From Prosthecobacter dejongeii (GTDB lineage: Bacteria; Verrucomicrobiota; Verrucomicrobiia; Verrucomicrobiales; Verrucomicrobiaceae), in assembly GCF_014203045.1 (NCBI RefSeq), contig NZ_JACHIF010000002.1:496001-560000 (forward strand): 64,000 bases of DNA, given 5' to 3'. The position numbers and the translations under genes are program-made. Each line of letters starts with the position of its first letter. The stretch's first letter is position 1. The notes under the pieces were generated by a model. That model was not told the DNA's origin and did not search any database. It worked only from the letters and a program-made list of their open reading frames with translations. Below, piece by piece: positions 1-9,035 of the stretch.

Positions 1-245
1 ATGGAGGCCGGGGATGGCAACTGCTGCCAGCCTGTCAAAGCGGACCAATAAACCGATTTTAAAGCGCCTTCCGCTCCCGAGCTAGCTGCCAGGACGGCTT
101 CAGAGCCACTGCGTGCCAGTTTGAGCGGACCGACGATGGTTTCTTGTGCGCTCGTTCGCCCGAGGGCGATGAACTCAGCCTCCTGTCCGTGGGCAGCAGA
201 CAGGCAGATGCCCAGAAGAAAAACAAGACTGCTTAGAGCTGCCAT
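1..245 (-). CDS. N-terminal part of a secreted protein of unknown function (runs off the left edge)
   Basis: Reading the minus strand from an ATG at 243-245 gives 81 uninterrupted codons to the window edge. The product begins MAALSSLVFLLGICLSAAHG, a clear Sec signal peptide with likely cleavage near residue 20. The next 60 residues (QEAEFIALGRTSAQET...) are small and polar with no motif I recognise. Only the N-terminus is visible, so no function is given. It is transcribed leftwards, in the same direction as rnhB, whose stop lies 77 bases upstream of this start, so the two could share a transcript. Confidence 0.6.
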   Translation of the reverse strand, partial: MAALSSLVFLLGICLSAAHGQEAEFIALGRTSAQETIVGPLKLARSGSEAVLAASSGAEGALKSVYWSALTGWQQLPSPAS

Positions 246-322
246 TTTGTGGAAACTATGAGGGGGTGTTTGCAAGGTGTTCTTAGCAAACTTAGGTCAA
301 TCGCACTTGATGCGCAAAGGCT

Positions 323-964
323 TTAGAGCGCTAGTTCCAATTGGGCAACGGGGCGAAAACTGCGACGATGTTCTGGGCAGGGACCTAGCTTTTTGAGGGC
401 GGCTTGATGGCTGGGAGTGGGATAGCCTTTGTGGATTTCGAATCCATATCCCGGATAGGTTTCGGCCAGTCGCAGCATGAGACGGTCGCGGCTGACTTTT
501 GCAATGATGCTGGCGGCGGCGATGGAGTAGCTGAGGCTATCTCCTTTCACCAACGCTACCTGAGGCAGCGGGAAATCGCGCACAGGTTTGCCATCAATCA
601 GCACAGCCGTGGGACGAGGATCCAACGCTAAAGCACAGCGCCTCATGCCTAACCAAGTGGCTTGTAAAATATTGATTCGGTCAATGTCTGCCACGGCAAT
701 CATTTCACAGTGCCAGCGGATGCGGGGATCCGTGGTCAGTTCCTCATAAAGCTGCTCCCGTTTAGCCTCCGTCAGCTTCTTGGAATCATTCAAAATAGCA
801 TGCTCAAAGTCCGGCGGTAAAATGACGGCGGCCACTGAAACCGGACCTGCCAAAGGGCCGCGTCCAGCCTCATCAATCCCGGCGATGAGGGGGTGGCCGG
901 CGGCGCGGAGCATTTTTTCGTGATCGAGACTGGGCATGGAGGTCGCAACGTCCCCAGAGATCAT
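323..964 (-). CDS. rnhB: Ribonuclease HII
   Basis: RNase HII removes ribonucleotides and RNA primers from RNA-DNA hybrids in the cytoplasm. The signature AGIDEAGRGPLAGPV near the N-terminus carries the catalytic Asp-Glu pair. Further acidic residues of the active site lie in VLIDGKPV and in KGDSLSYSIAAASIIAKVSRD. The length of about 213 residues is normal for the family. Two ATG starts are possible: 964 and, ten codons in, 937 (MPSLDHEKML), which would give a more typical short N-terminus. Neither has a strong ribosome-binding site. It diverges from the secreted ceramidase-like gene at 1030. Confidence 0.95.
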   Translation of the reverse strand: MISGDVATSMPSLDHEKMLRAAGHPLIAGIDEAGRGPLAGPVSVAAVILPPDFEHAILNDSKKLTEAKREQLYEELTTDPRIRWHCEMIAVADIDRINILQATWLGMRRCALALDPRPTAVLIDGKPVRDFPLPQVALVKGDSLSYSIAAASIIAKVSRDRLMLRLAETYPGYGFEIHKGYPTPSHQAALKKLGPCPEHRRSFRPVAQLELAL

Positions 965-1029
965 CAAAAGTCAAAATGAGGTGACGAAGTCATGCAAAGC
1001 TGCACCACGAAAGATGTATTGTTCTTCTC

Positions 1030-2535
1030 ATGAGAAACCTGCTCCTCATCCTTGGTCTCTTCACCTCGGCCCTCTGTGCCCAGACACCTGCACCCACCTC
1101 CAGCATCCAGGCGGGTTTTGCCGAACGGGACATCACCCCCGGCATCGGCATGGAGCAACCCGGCGGCTATGGTAAATCCTACCACTTGAAGTTTCACGAT
1201 GCCTGCAAAGTGCGAGTGGCCCTCTTTGATGATGGCAAAAAGAAGGTGGCCTTGGTCGGGCTAGATACTCTGGTGGTGCCGCGCCAAGTGGTGCTGGATG
1301 CACGGGCCAGGATCGAAAAAGAGCTGGGTATTCCTGGGGATGGCATCATGATCGGGGCCTCGCATTCTCACTCTTCCGGGCCCGTGGGCATGGTGCTGCC
1401 AGGAGAGTATGACACAGCTTCGGAGTTGGTGAAAAAGCTGGCTTATGAAGAGTCTTCCTGCGCGGATGCAGGCTTTCTCCTGCGGGTAACAAACGAGATC
1501 GTGGAAGGGGTGCGTGCCGCCTCTCTAGCGCGAGTGCCTGCGCAGTTGTGCTTCGGGTTTGGTCATGAGGATAAGGTGGCCTTTAACCGCCGTCTGCGCA
1601 TGAAGAATGGCCAGAGCTGGAGCCACCCAGGGCCCGGCAATGCCGACATCATTGAGTATGCTGGGCCTATTGATCCTCAGGTGGGGGTCATCGGGGCCTG
1701 GGACATGCAGGGTCAGCTTCTCGGCGTCATGGTCAATTACGCCTGCCACGCCACGACCAACCCCGGTGGCATCTCGGCGAACTGGATCTACTACCTGGAA
1801 AAAACCATCCAGGGAGCGCTTGGTTCCAAAGCCCCAGTCGTTTTCATGCAGGGCGCTTGCGGTGATGTGACGCAGGTGGATAACCTCAGCACTGCGCGCC
1901 GACCCGGGCCCGAGGAGTGGGCGCAGCTCGTCGGTGGTCGTGTCGGGGCTGAAGCACTGAAGGTCCTTTTCAGCAGCCCCCGCGGTACCGAGGCCGTTTT
2001 GGATACACGTCAACAGGTGCTGTCCATTCCGCGTCGCAAGCCTGCGCCAGATCGAGTGAAAAAGAGCCTCGAAATCGTGCAGGCAGGCAAGCCCAAGGGC
2101 GATACCTCTGGCTGGATCTTTGCCAAAGAAATCGTCATGCTCGACCACCTCTGCCAGGTCACTCCCAAGGTGGATTCCGAGGTGCAGGTCATCCAGGTGG
2201 GACCCGCCGCCTTTGTCAGCAATCCCGCAGAATACTTCGTCCAATTCGGTCTGGATATCAAAAAAGGCAGCCCTTTCCCCTTCACCTTTCCGGTCGAGCT
2301 GACTAACGGCATCGTTGGTTATGTCCCCACGGAGGAAGCCTTCGGCCCTCATGGCGGAGGTTATGAAACCCGGCTCACCGCTTACAGCAATCTTGAGATC
2401 ACCGCAGGTCGCCAAATGGCCGAGACGGGTATTGCTTTGACCCGAGAGATGAAACCCGCCCCAGCTCCTGTGGCCCCCAAAGCTATTTTCGGCAAACCCT
2501 GGACCTACGGCAACGTACCGCCCGAGCTGGAGTGA
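1030..2535 (+). CDS. Secreted neutral/alkaline ceramidase-like protein
   Basis: A 501-residue protein with an 18-residue Sec signal peptide (MRNLLLILGLFTSALCAQ). The body opens with AGFAERDITPGIGMEQPGGY and continues with IMIGASHSHSSGPVG and VNYACHATTNPGG. This is the pattern of the neutral/alkaline non-lysosomal ceramidase N-terminal domain, in which His residues of the HSHS and CHAT segments bind the catalytic zinc. MQGACGDVTQVDN is another conserved block. Planctomycete and verrucomicrobial homologues are numerous and mostly uncharacterised, so a ceramide substrate is not established. It heads a plus-strand run with two TIM-barrel enzymes. Confidence 0.8.
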   Translation: MRNLLLILGLFTSALCAQTPAPTSSIQAGFAERDITPGIGMEQPGGYGKSYHLKFHDACKVRVALFDDGKKKVALVGLDTLVVPRQVVLDARARIEKELGIPGDGIMIGASHSHSSGPVGMVLPGEYDTASELVKKLAYEESSCADAGFLLRVTNEIVEGVRAASLARVPAQLCFGFGHEDKVAFNRRLRMKNGQSWSHPGPGNADIIEYAGPIDPQVGVIGAWDMQGQLLGVMVNYACHATTNPGGISANWIYYLEKTIQGALGSKAPVVFMQGACGDVTQVDNLSTARRPGPEEWAQLVGGRVGAEALKVLFSSPRGTEAVLDTRQQVLSIPRRKPAPDRVKKSLEIVQAGKPKGDTSGWIFAKEIVMLDHLCQVTPKVDSEVQVIQVGPAAFVSNPAEYFVQFGLDIKKGSPFPFTFPVELTNGIVGYVPTEEAFGPHGGGYETRLTAYSNLEITAGRQMAETGIALTREMKPAPAPVAPKAIFGKPWTYGNVPPELE

Positions 2536-2582
2536 TCATTCTGTCGCCTTGACGGCACGCTCCTTGCATCCAAGGATATGGC

Positions 2583-3614
2583 ATGACTAGGCGCGGTCTT
2601 CTCACGGGGATGTTCGCGGCTGCGCTGCCATTGCACGCGGTCTTGAGTGAGCGACGACTGGGCTTGGCGATTGCTTCTTATTCTCATCGGTGGCGTGGCA
2701 GTTATTCCAGCTTCAAAGTCCCGCCCTTCAAGCACGCTCTCGATGTGATGGATCACATCCGAGGGCTCGGATTCTGTTCTTTGCAAATCGGAGTCGAGGG
2801 CTGGACCTTGGATTTTGCTAAACAAGTTAGGCAGACTTGTGAGTCTTATGACATGACCCTTGAAGGCTGTGTGAAATTGCCCGCTCATGCGGCAGATGTG
2901 ACCCGATTTGAACGCGAACTGCGTACAGCGCGTGAGGCTGGAGTTCGCATCTTGCGAAGCGCCCTGGGGGGACGCCGATATGAAGTCTTTACCCGCCGTG
3001 CGGACTTTGAGGGGTGGAAAGCGAATGCTCTTAAATCAATGGCGTTGGCAGAGCCGATCGCCCGGCGGTTGCAGATGCAGATTGGCATTGAAAATCACAA
3101 GGATTGGGAAGTGGCAGAACTGGTGGCTGCGCTGAAGGGGATGGCGAGTGAGCACATGGGGGCCTGTGTGGACACTGGCAATAGTTTGGCCCTTTTAGAA
3201 GATCCGATGGCGGTCGTTGAAGCGTTGGCTCCTTATGCCGTCACGGTACATCTCAAGGATCTGGCGGTGAAACCTTATCAAGAAGGATTTCAAATGAGCG
3301 AGGTGCCGCTGGGGCAGGGAAGTTTGGATTTGGCTGCGATGTTGGACGTGCTGATCGCAGCCCGGCCGAGTCTAAAGATGCACCTGGAAATGATCACGCG
3401 GGACCCTTTGGATATTCCCTGCCTGCGTGACTCTTATTGGATCACTTTTCCCGACAAGCCCGGACTGGATCTTGTGCGCACTTTGGCTTGGGTAAAAGCA
3501 AACGCAGCCGCCAAATTACCCCTCACTATTGGGCAATCAATGCTCGAGACATTGACTTTGGAGGAGGAAAATATTCGGCGCAGCGTGACGCATTACGCCC
3601 AGATGAAATCTTGA
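2583..3614 (+). CDS. Exported sugar phosphate isomerase/epimerase-like TIM-barrel protein
   Basis: A 343-residue protein. The N-terminus MTRRGLLTGMFAAALPLHA has a twin-arginine pair followed by a hydrophobic stretch, which suggests export by Tat or Sec. The rest fits the xylose-isomerase-like TIM barrel family (AP endonuclease family 2). GIENHKDWEVAELV, CVDTGNSLAL and VTVHLKDLAV carry the Glu, Asp/Asn and His/Asp positions that bind the divalent metal in this fold. LKMHLEMITRDP supplies a further acidic residue. It starts 47 bases after the ceramidase-like gene and is followed by a second barrel of the same superfamily. The substrate is unknown. Confidence 0.75.
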   Translation: MTRRGLLTGMFAAALPLHAVLSERRLGLAIASYSHRWRGSYSSFKVPPFKHALDVMDHIRGLGFCSLQIGVEGWTLDFAKQVRQTCESYDMTLEGCVKLPAHAADVTRFERELRTAREAGVRILRSALGGRRYEVFTRRADFEGWKANALKSMALAEPIARRLQMQIGIENHKDWEVAELVAALKGMASEHMGACVDTGNSLALLEDPMAVVEALAPYAVTVHLKDLAVKPYQEGFQMSEVPLGQGSLDLAAMLDVLIAARPSLKMHLEMITRDPLDIPCLRDSYWITFPDKPGLDLVRTLAWVKANAAAKLPLTIGQSMLETLTLEEENIRRSVTHYAQMKS

Positions 3615-3686
3615 ACGGTAGAATCCCTATCTCAATCCTGCATTGACTCAGTGACTGAGCTTGCCATGGGATGAAACTTCCTCTGC

Positions 3687-4622
3687 GTGACAGCCATCCC
3701 CCCCATCCTTTCACTCTCCACTTGCTGGAATAGTCACCGCCATACCGAAGGGCGGGCACTTGCGGCGGAGGCTCGTGAATTGGGATTCGAATGGATCGAG
3801 GTTAGTCACGGGACCAAGATTTCATTGCTTCCAGGTTTGCTAGACGCCGTCGCTGCGAAAGAGATCAAGGTCAGCAGCCTGCACAATTTTTGCCCACCAC
3901 CTGTGGAGGTGCTGATGGATGCGCCAGACGCCTATGAGTTCACCTCTGAAAAGGTTTGGGAACGGGAACGGGCGATCTCTCTGACCAAGAAGACTTTGGC
4001 CATGGCGACTCGTTTTGGCACAGATCGCGTGGTGGTGCACTTGGGCTGTGCGCGTGTGCGCTCCATCACGGAGAAGCTGGAAGCGATGGCCCTCCAGGGA
4101 CACCTCTATTCCCGTGATTACTCGGACTTGAAGTTGAAACTGGTGGCGCAGCGGGAACAGGCAAGCGCGCGTGCTCTGGATCGCATTAGGGCCGCCTTCA
4201 GTGAGTTACTACCTGTTTGTGAAAAGGAAGGAGTAAAGCTGGGTATCGAAACCCGCAGCCACTACGAGCAGATTCCCAATCAGCACGAAATGCAGAAACT
4301 GATGGCTGAATATGCCGACTGTCCCTGGATCGGGACTTGGCATGATTTTGGTCACGTGCAGCGGCAGGCCAATCTAGCCCTGGTGGATCATGCTCAATAT
4401 TTGTCGGAAATCGCTTCGCGGCTTCTCGGGTGTCATGTCCATGATGTGCGATGGCCGATGAAAGACCATCGCGCACCCTTGAGCACGGGTGGCGTGGACT
4501 TGGCCAATCTGCTACCTTTGGTGCCTGCGGGCGTGCCCCTGGTTTGGGAAATGAGTCCTGGAAATCGCAGACATGAGGTGGTGGAAGCTCTGCGTTTATG
4601 GCGTGAAAAATTCCCGGCCTAA
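3687..4622 (+). CDS. Sugar phosphate isomerase/epimerase-like TIM-barrel protein
   Basis: A 311-residue cytoplasmic-looking protein without a signal peptide, starting at GTG (3687). The in-frame ATG just upstream (3666) runs directly into a stop. It belongs to the xylose-isomerase-like TIM barrel superfamily: GIETRSHYEQIPN, GTWHDFGHVQRQANL, CHVHDVRWPMKDHR and LVWEMSPGNRR carry the expected metal-binding Glu, Asp and His residues near the strand ends. It is only distantly similar to the preceding gene, so the two are more likely separate enzymes of one catabolic module than a recent duplication. Substrate not identifiable. Confidence 0.75.
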   Translation: MTAIPPILSLSTCWNSHRHTEGRALAAEARELGFEWIEVSHGTKISLLPGLLDAVAAKEIKVSSLHNFCPPPVEVLMDAPDAYEFTSEKVWERERAISLTKKTLAMATRFGTDRVVVHLGCARVRSITEKLEAMALQGHLYSRDYSDLKLKLVAQREQASARALDRIRAAFSELLPVCEKEGVKLGIETRSHYEQIPNQHEMQKLMAEYADCPWIGTWHDFGHVQRQANLALVDHAQYLSEIASRLLGCHVHDVRWPMKDHRAPLSTGGVDLANLLPLVPAGVPLVWEMSPGNRRHEVVEALRLWREKFPA

Positions 4623-4679
4623 CGAAAAGATTTATTACGGTTTTTGAAAAAGTAGGAGGGCTTTAGCGTTGGTTTCTCC

Positions 4680-7034
4680 ATGAAACGCATGCGCCCTTAC
4701 GCTTTGCTCGGTTTATTCTTTTTCAGTGCAGCCGCACAGGCTGCTCCAGACGCTCTTTCAGCAGCTCGCGAAATTGATGCCGTCTTGGAAAAAGATTGGA
4801 AGAAGCACAATGTCAAAGGCAACCCAGAATTGGACGATACCACTTTTGTGCGTCGTATTTATCTGGATGTGACTGGCCGCATTCCTACCACGCGGGAGGC
4901 TGAGACTTTCATGAACTCCGAGGCGCCGGACAAACGGGCTAAATTGATTGACCATTTGCTAGCGACGGAAGGCTACGTTCAGCACTCGTACAATTATTGG
5001 GCAGATGTCTTGCGCACGCAGACCAATGGGAACCAGGCCGGCCCTATCACCGGTGCAGCCTATTCCAATTTCATCAAAGAAAGCCTGCGCCAGAACAAGC
5101 CTTATGATCAGTTTGTGAGGGAGATGGTAGCTGCTCAAGGCGAGTCTTGGGACAACGGTGCCATTGGTTATTACATGCGGGATCGCGGCATGCCGCTGGA
5201 TAATATGGCCAATACTGCCCGTGTTTTTCTGGGCACCCGTGTGGAATGCGCGCAGTGCCATAACCATCCGTTTGATAAATGGACGCAGATGCAGTTTTTC
5301 CAGATGGCTGCGTTTACGTATCCCGTTCAGACCAATGATTATTATGGAGGCAGCTCAGAAGGTGCACGTCAGATGTTAAGGGATCGTGAAAAGGCGGCAC
5401 GTGACAAGTTCGTGATGCCCGTCATGAATAAAAAAATGACCGCCGAAGAGCGTGCCAAGGCCAAGCGTGACGCCGAACAGATCGGCAAACAGGCACGCCT
5501 GGCCGGGGAGGCCGTCCGCAAAGAAAACCGCTACGTGGAAGAGGCGCTCACCGATGTGCGCAACCTCATGCGGTACACCTCAGTGAGCTTTAAGGATGAC
5601 CGTAAGTTGACTCTGCCTCATGATTATCAATACAGTGATGCCAAGCCAAGATCGCGTGTGGAACCCGCCACGATGTTTGGCCACGCTGCGGAGGTGAAGC
5701 CTGGAGAAACTCAGCTCCAAGCTTATGCCCGCTGGATGGCTTCCAAAGAAAATGATCGGTTTAACAAAGTGATCGCCAACCGTCTCTGGAAACGGGTGTT
5801 TGGTCTGGCTCTCATCGAGCCTCTAGATGAATTGATGGATAGCACCGTCCCGATGAATGCTGAACTACAAGCTCATCTAGAAAAACTGATCGTCACTCTC
5901 AACTATGACATGAAGGCCTACCTTCGAGTGCTCTACAACACCCGTGCTTATCAGCGCCAAGTCACGCGTGAAGAGATTGCGCCAGGGATTGTCTATCACT
6001 TCACCGGGCCTATCCTGCGTCGTATGACGGCAGAGCAGATGTGGGACTCTTTCGTGACTCTTATCAATCCCAACCCCGACATGCCCAATGAACCTTTGCG
6101 GGAGGCCTTCACCAATCGCATCCTTTCTGCTAAAAAGATCAGCGATTCCATGGAGTCGCTGACAGCTGAAGAGGTGCTGGCTGGTGCAGAAAAATCTGGC
6201 CAAAAGTACAAGGTGCAGGCGGAGACTGTGCGTGATTTGCAAATGAAGATCGCTGAAGCACGAGCTAAGGAAGATAAAGAGACGTCTAACAAACTGCGTG
6301 ATCAACTGAATAAACTCCAGCGTGAAACACGCACTTCAGTGAATCAAAACCTGATCCTGCCGGGCATGAAAAAATTGGCAGCCGATCTCGGGGTCGTCCC
6401 CGCTGTCTTGCAGACAGATGGGAAGGCTGGGCCTCAAGTCGTGGCAGCTACCGGGGGCATGGACATGATGATGGCCTCCATGGCCGATGGCGATGTGAAG
6501 GACAAAATCTTCCTGCCGGGTTATGATACGCCAAGAAAGACTCGGGATGAAGAAAAGGCGGCCCAAGCTGCGCGGGAGGAAGTTTGGAAAGAAGAGGCGG
6601 TTTATTATGGCCTGTCTGAAAAACAGCAGCGTGACTACTTCCGGGTTCGTGCTGAGCAGACCCGCAACTGGGTGCGTTCTGCGGAATTGGAAAGCCCTGC
6701 ACCTAGGGGGCATTATCTACGTGAGTTTGGCCAGAGTGATCGTGAGACCATTGAAAATGCCAATCATGAGGCCAGCGTGCCCCAGGCTTTGGCCATGATG
6801 AACGGACAGCTCATGCCGCAGATTCTCAGCCGTCACAGCCAGCTCATGCTGACGGTGAGCAAGGCTGTGTATCCGGATGATAAAGTGGAAGCCATCTATA
6901 AGACGGTGCTTTCTCGCAAGCCTACAGCCAAAGAAAAAGAGATCTGGATGAAAGCCCAGGACCAGGGACTGACCGCGATGGAAGACTTAGTCTTTTCCCT
7001 TTTGAATACCCAGCAATTCATTTTCATTCAATAA
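4680..7034 (+). CDS. Secreted DUF1549/DUF1553 protein
   Basis: A 784-residue protein with a signal peptide ending near AAAQA. The N-terminal half is DUF1549, recognised by FVRRIYLDVTGRIPTTREAE and the single CxxCH motif VECAQCHNHPFDKW, which may attach haem c. A charged helical insertion (about residues 230-290) leads to the C-terminal DUF1553 (NKVIANRLWKRVFGLALIEP onward, ending VFSLLNTQQFIFIQ). Another long helical stretch lies around residues 500-560. The DUF1501 gene 34 bases downstream is its standard partner. Such pairs are abundant in Planctomycetes and Verrucomicrobia and are tied to polymer or sulfated-glycan degradation, but the activity is unproven. This copy lacks the N-terminal cytochrome domain seen in the one at 35519. 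Confidence 0.85.
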   Translation: MKRMRPYALLGLFFFSAAAQAAPDALSAAREIDAVLEKDWKKHNVKGNPELDDTTFVRRIYLDVTGRIPTTREAETFMNSEAPDKRAKLIDHLLATEGYVQHSYNYWADVLRTQTNGNQAGPITGAAYSNFIKESLRQNKPYDQFVREMVAAQGESWDNGAIGYYMRDRGMPLDNMANTARVFLGTRVECAQCHNHPFDKWTQMQFFQMAAFTYPVQTNDYYGGSSEGARQMLRDREKAARDKFVMPVMNKKMTAEERAKAKRDAEQIGKQARLAGEAVRKENRYVEEALTDVRNLMRYTSVSFKDDRKLTLPHDYQYSDAKPRSRVEPATMFGHAAEVKPGETQLQAYARWMASKENDRFNKVIANRLWKRVFGLALIEPLDELMDSTVPMNAELQAHLEKLIVTLNYDMKAYLRVLYNTRAYQRQVTREEIAPGIVYHFTGPILRRMTAEQMWDSFVTLINPNPDMPNEPLREAFTNRILSAKKISDSMESLTAEEVLAGAEKSGQKYKVQAETVRDLQMKIAEARAKEDKETSNKLRDQLNKLQRETRTSVNQNLILPGMKKLAADLGVVPAVLQTDGKAGPQVVAATGGMDMMMASMADGDVKDKIFLPGYDTPRKTRDEEKAAQAAREEVWKEEAVYYGLSEKQQRDYFRVRAEQTRNWVRSAELESPAPRGHYLREFGQSDRETIENANHEASVPQALAMMNGQLMPQILSRHSQLMLTVSKAVYPDDKVEAIYKTVLSRKPTAKEKEIWMKAQDQGLTAMEDLVFSLLNTQQFIFIQ

Positions 7035-7068
7035 CCTTCGTTAGACCATCCTTCACCGCTTCACCTGT

Positions 7069-8382
7069 ATGCGCCAAGAACTCGCCAACAAACTCCTCCG
7101 CTCCGGCGAAATCAGCCGCCGTGACTTCGCCGCTAAGACGGCCTCCTCCCTGCTCGGCGTGGGCCTGCTGGGCAGCTACATGAATGGCAAATCCTATGGA
7201 GCTTTTGAGAATTCCTCCAAACTCAAGCAGGTAGCCACAGCCAAGAATGTGATCTATCTCTACATGTCTGGCGGGCAAAGCCACATGGACACTTGGGATC
7301 CTAAAGAAGGCGTGGAGACTGCCGGGCCGACCAAGCCGATAAAGACCAGTGCTGATGGTGTCCGTATTTCTGAATACCTACCGCTGAGCGCCCAGCAGAT
7401 GCATCATGCCTGCGTGATCAATAGTCTCACCTCCACCCAGGGGGCTCATGAGCAGGGGAACTATATGATGCACACCAGCTATGATCTGCGTGGCACCATC
7501 CGCCACCCGGCCATGGGGGCTTGGCTGAATGTTTTCCAGGGCGGCGGCAACAGCACGCTGCCCAACTTTGTCTTCATTGGCAATGACAGCCGCCATCCAG
7601 GTTCGGGCTTTTTCCCAGCTCAGTTCAGCCCTTTGTATGTGAGCAATCCTGAGAATGGCCTCAAAAACGTCAAACTCCAGCCTGGTCTCACGGAAGAACG
7701 TTTTGTGAAACGCATGGGATTGGCAGATGAGCTGGATCAAGATTTTCGCGCCACCTTTCCTCATCGGAACGTGAAGGCCTACAGTGACATGTATGACAAT
7801 GCTATGTCCATGATGAAGTCTGAAGACCTCAAAGCCTTCGATCTCACGGAAGAGCCTGAGGATCTGCGCAAAGCTTATGGCAAGGAAGCTTTTGGGCAGG
7901 GCTGCCTTCTGGCCCGCCGCTTGGTGGAGCGTGGTGTGCGTTTTGTCGAGGTAAGCCTCGGCGGCTGGGATACACATGCGGCCAATTTTGTGCGTGTGCC
8001 AGAGCTGTGTGATACTTTGGACAAGGGCCTCGCGACCCTGCTTCAAGATTTAAATGCACGCGGATTGTTGAAGGACACCTTGGTGGTCCTGACCTCCGAA
8101 TTCGGCCGCACGCCAGATATCAATCAGAACGTAGGTCGTGACCATTATCCAAAAGCCTTCTCAGCCGTCCTCGCCGGCGGCGGGATCGCCGGGGGGGCGA
8201 CTTACGGCAAGACGGACAAAGAGGGCCGGGAGGTGGCTGAGAACAAGGTCCAGATCTCCGATTTCAATGCCACCATCGCTTATGCTTTGGGGTTGCCGCT
8301 GGATCAGGTAATCTATAGCCCAAGTAAACGCCCCTTCACGATTGCTGACAAGGGACAACCGATCACAAGCCTCTTTGCCTAA
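7069..8382 (+). CDS. DUF1501 family exported protein
   Basis: A 437-residue DUF1501 protein, distantly related to the alkaline-phosphatase/sulfatase fold. The N-terminus contains ISRRDFAAKTASSLLGVGLL, a twin-arginine signal. Diagnostic blocks are [49 protein letters not shown] and VVLTSEFGRTPDIN followed by GRDHYPKAFS. The conserved Asp and His residues in these blocks are likely metal ligands. It follows the DUF1549/DUF1553 gene in the same operon and ends just before a strong terminator. The biochemical role of DUF1501 is not established. Confidence 0.85.
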   Translation: MRQELANKLLRSGEISRRDFAAKTASSLLGVGLLGSYMNGKSYGAFENSSKLKQVATAKNVIYLYMSGGQSHMDTWDPKEGVETAGPTKPIKTSADGVRISEYLPLSAQQMHHACVINSLTSTQGAHEQGNYMMHTSYDLRGTIRHPAMGAWLNVFQGGGNSTLPNFVFIGNDSRHPGSGFFPAQFSPLYVSNPENGLKNVKLQPGLTEERFVKRMGLADELDQDFRATFPHRNVKAYSDMYDNAMSMMKSEDLKAFDLTEEPEDLRKAYGKEAFGQGCLLARRLVERGVRFVEVSLGGWDTHAANFVRVPELCDTLDKGLATLLQDLNARGLLKDTLVVLTSEFGRTPDINQNVGRDHYPKAFSAVLAGGGIAGGATYGKTDKEGREVAENKVQISDFNATIAYALGLPLDQVIYSPSKRPFTIADKGQPITSLFA

Positions 8383-8415
8383 CCACACGTTTTTTTGGGA
8401 GGCATTCAGCCGTGC

Positions 8416-8446
8416 AGCCAGTCCCCTCGGGGACTGGCTTTTTTTT
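8416..8446 (+). terminator. Rho-independent terminator after the DUF1501 gene
   Basis: A perfect 11-bp stem (AGCCAGTCCCC pairing with GGGGACTGGCT) around a TC centre is followed by seven T. It lies 34 bases after the DUF1501 stop and ends the 1030-8382 plus-strand run. Confidence 0.9.
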
Positions 8447-9035
8447 GTCGTATGAATTCTTTACACGCGATGTGAAGAAACTGCTGTCAACCCGGCTTTT
8501 TCCGCTTTTCGGGGATACCTATTGGGTCAGTTAAAGTTACCAAAAAGTAATGAAAGTTAGACCTGAAAAACTAAGGGGTTCTCATTCTTGCAATTTGCCC
8601 CAAAAGAAACTTTTTAGTTTACATTTCCGCTTTCCACGCAGGCAAGCTCAGGCTGGAACAATTGCTTTGATGCTTCGGAAAGCTTAATGGATCTCTTTCA
8701 TCGAGTTGATAAAGTGTTGATAGTGAACGATTTGAGTGAATGAGGAATCTTTATCTGGAGCTAAAGAACGTGTGGAGGATCAACACCCCTTCGTGACGAT
8801 CCTGTTTCGTTCCTCTATGGCGAAATGCCTGTTCCACACCCTTGGGGGGCACTGCTTGAGGGGCATTTCCCAGGCTTGAGAGTGAATGCGGGAACGAGCT
8901 CAAAAACACCGTTTGAGCTACTTGTTTACCCATTGTGAATAAGTTGTGAATTAATGGGGGAAAAGGGGCGGCGTTCTGGGCAAAAGTGGTGGGTTGCTCT
9001 TGGGCAAATCCTCCCGAGATTGTTCACACTCAACC
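8447..9035. other. Gene-free interval of about 590 bases
   Basis: No convincing coding sequence is present on either strand; the open frames here are short, lack ribosome-binding sites and have no recognisable product. The left part is relatively AT-rich, with A-tracts around 8530-8620. The right part ends in a pair of TGTGAAT(A/T)A words before the Gfo/Idh/MocA gene. It probably holds the promoter region of that gene, but I could not pick a promoter with confidence. Confidence 0.5.
8934..8953 (-). promoter_or_regulatory. Two DnaA-box-like words one helical turn apart
   Basis: TGTGAATAA (8934-8942) and TGTGAATTA (8945-8953) start 11 bases apart in the same orientation. On the minus strand the first reads TTATTCACA, which matches the DnaA-box consensus TTATNCACA; the second differs at one position. 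No dnaA, dnaN or other origin gene is nearby and only two words are seen, so this is a weak candidate for DnaA binding or another regulator rather than an origin. Confidence 0.25.

Noticed and set aside
8751-8933. 60-codon minus-strand frame in the gap before the Gfo/Idh/MocA gene
   Set aside because: No recognisable product, no ribosome-binding site and unremarkable codon use.
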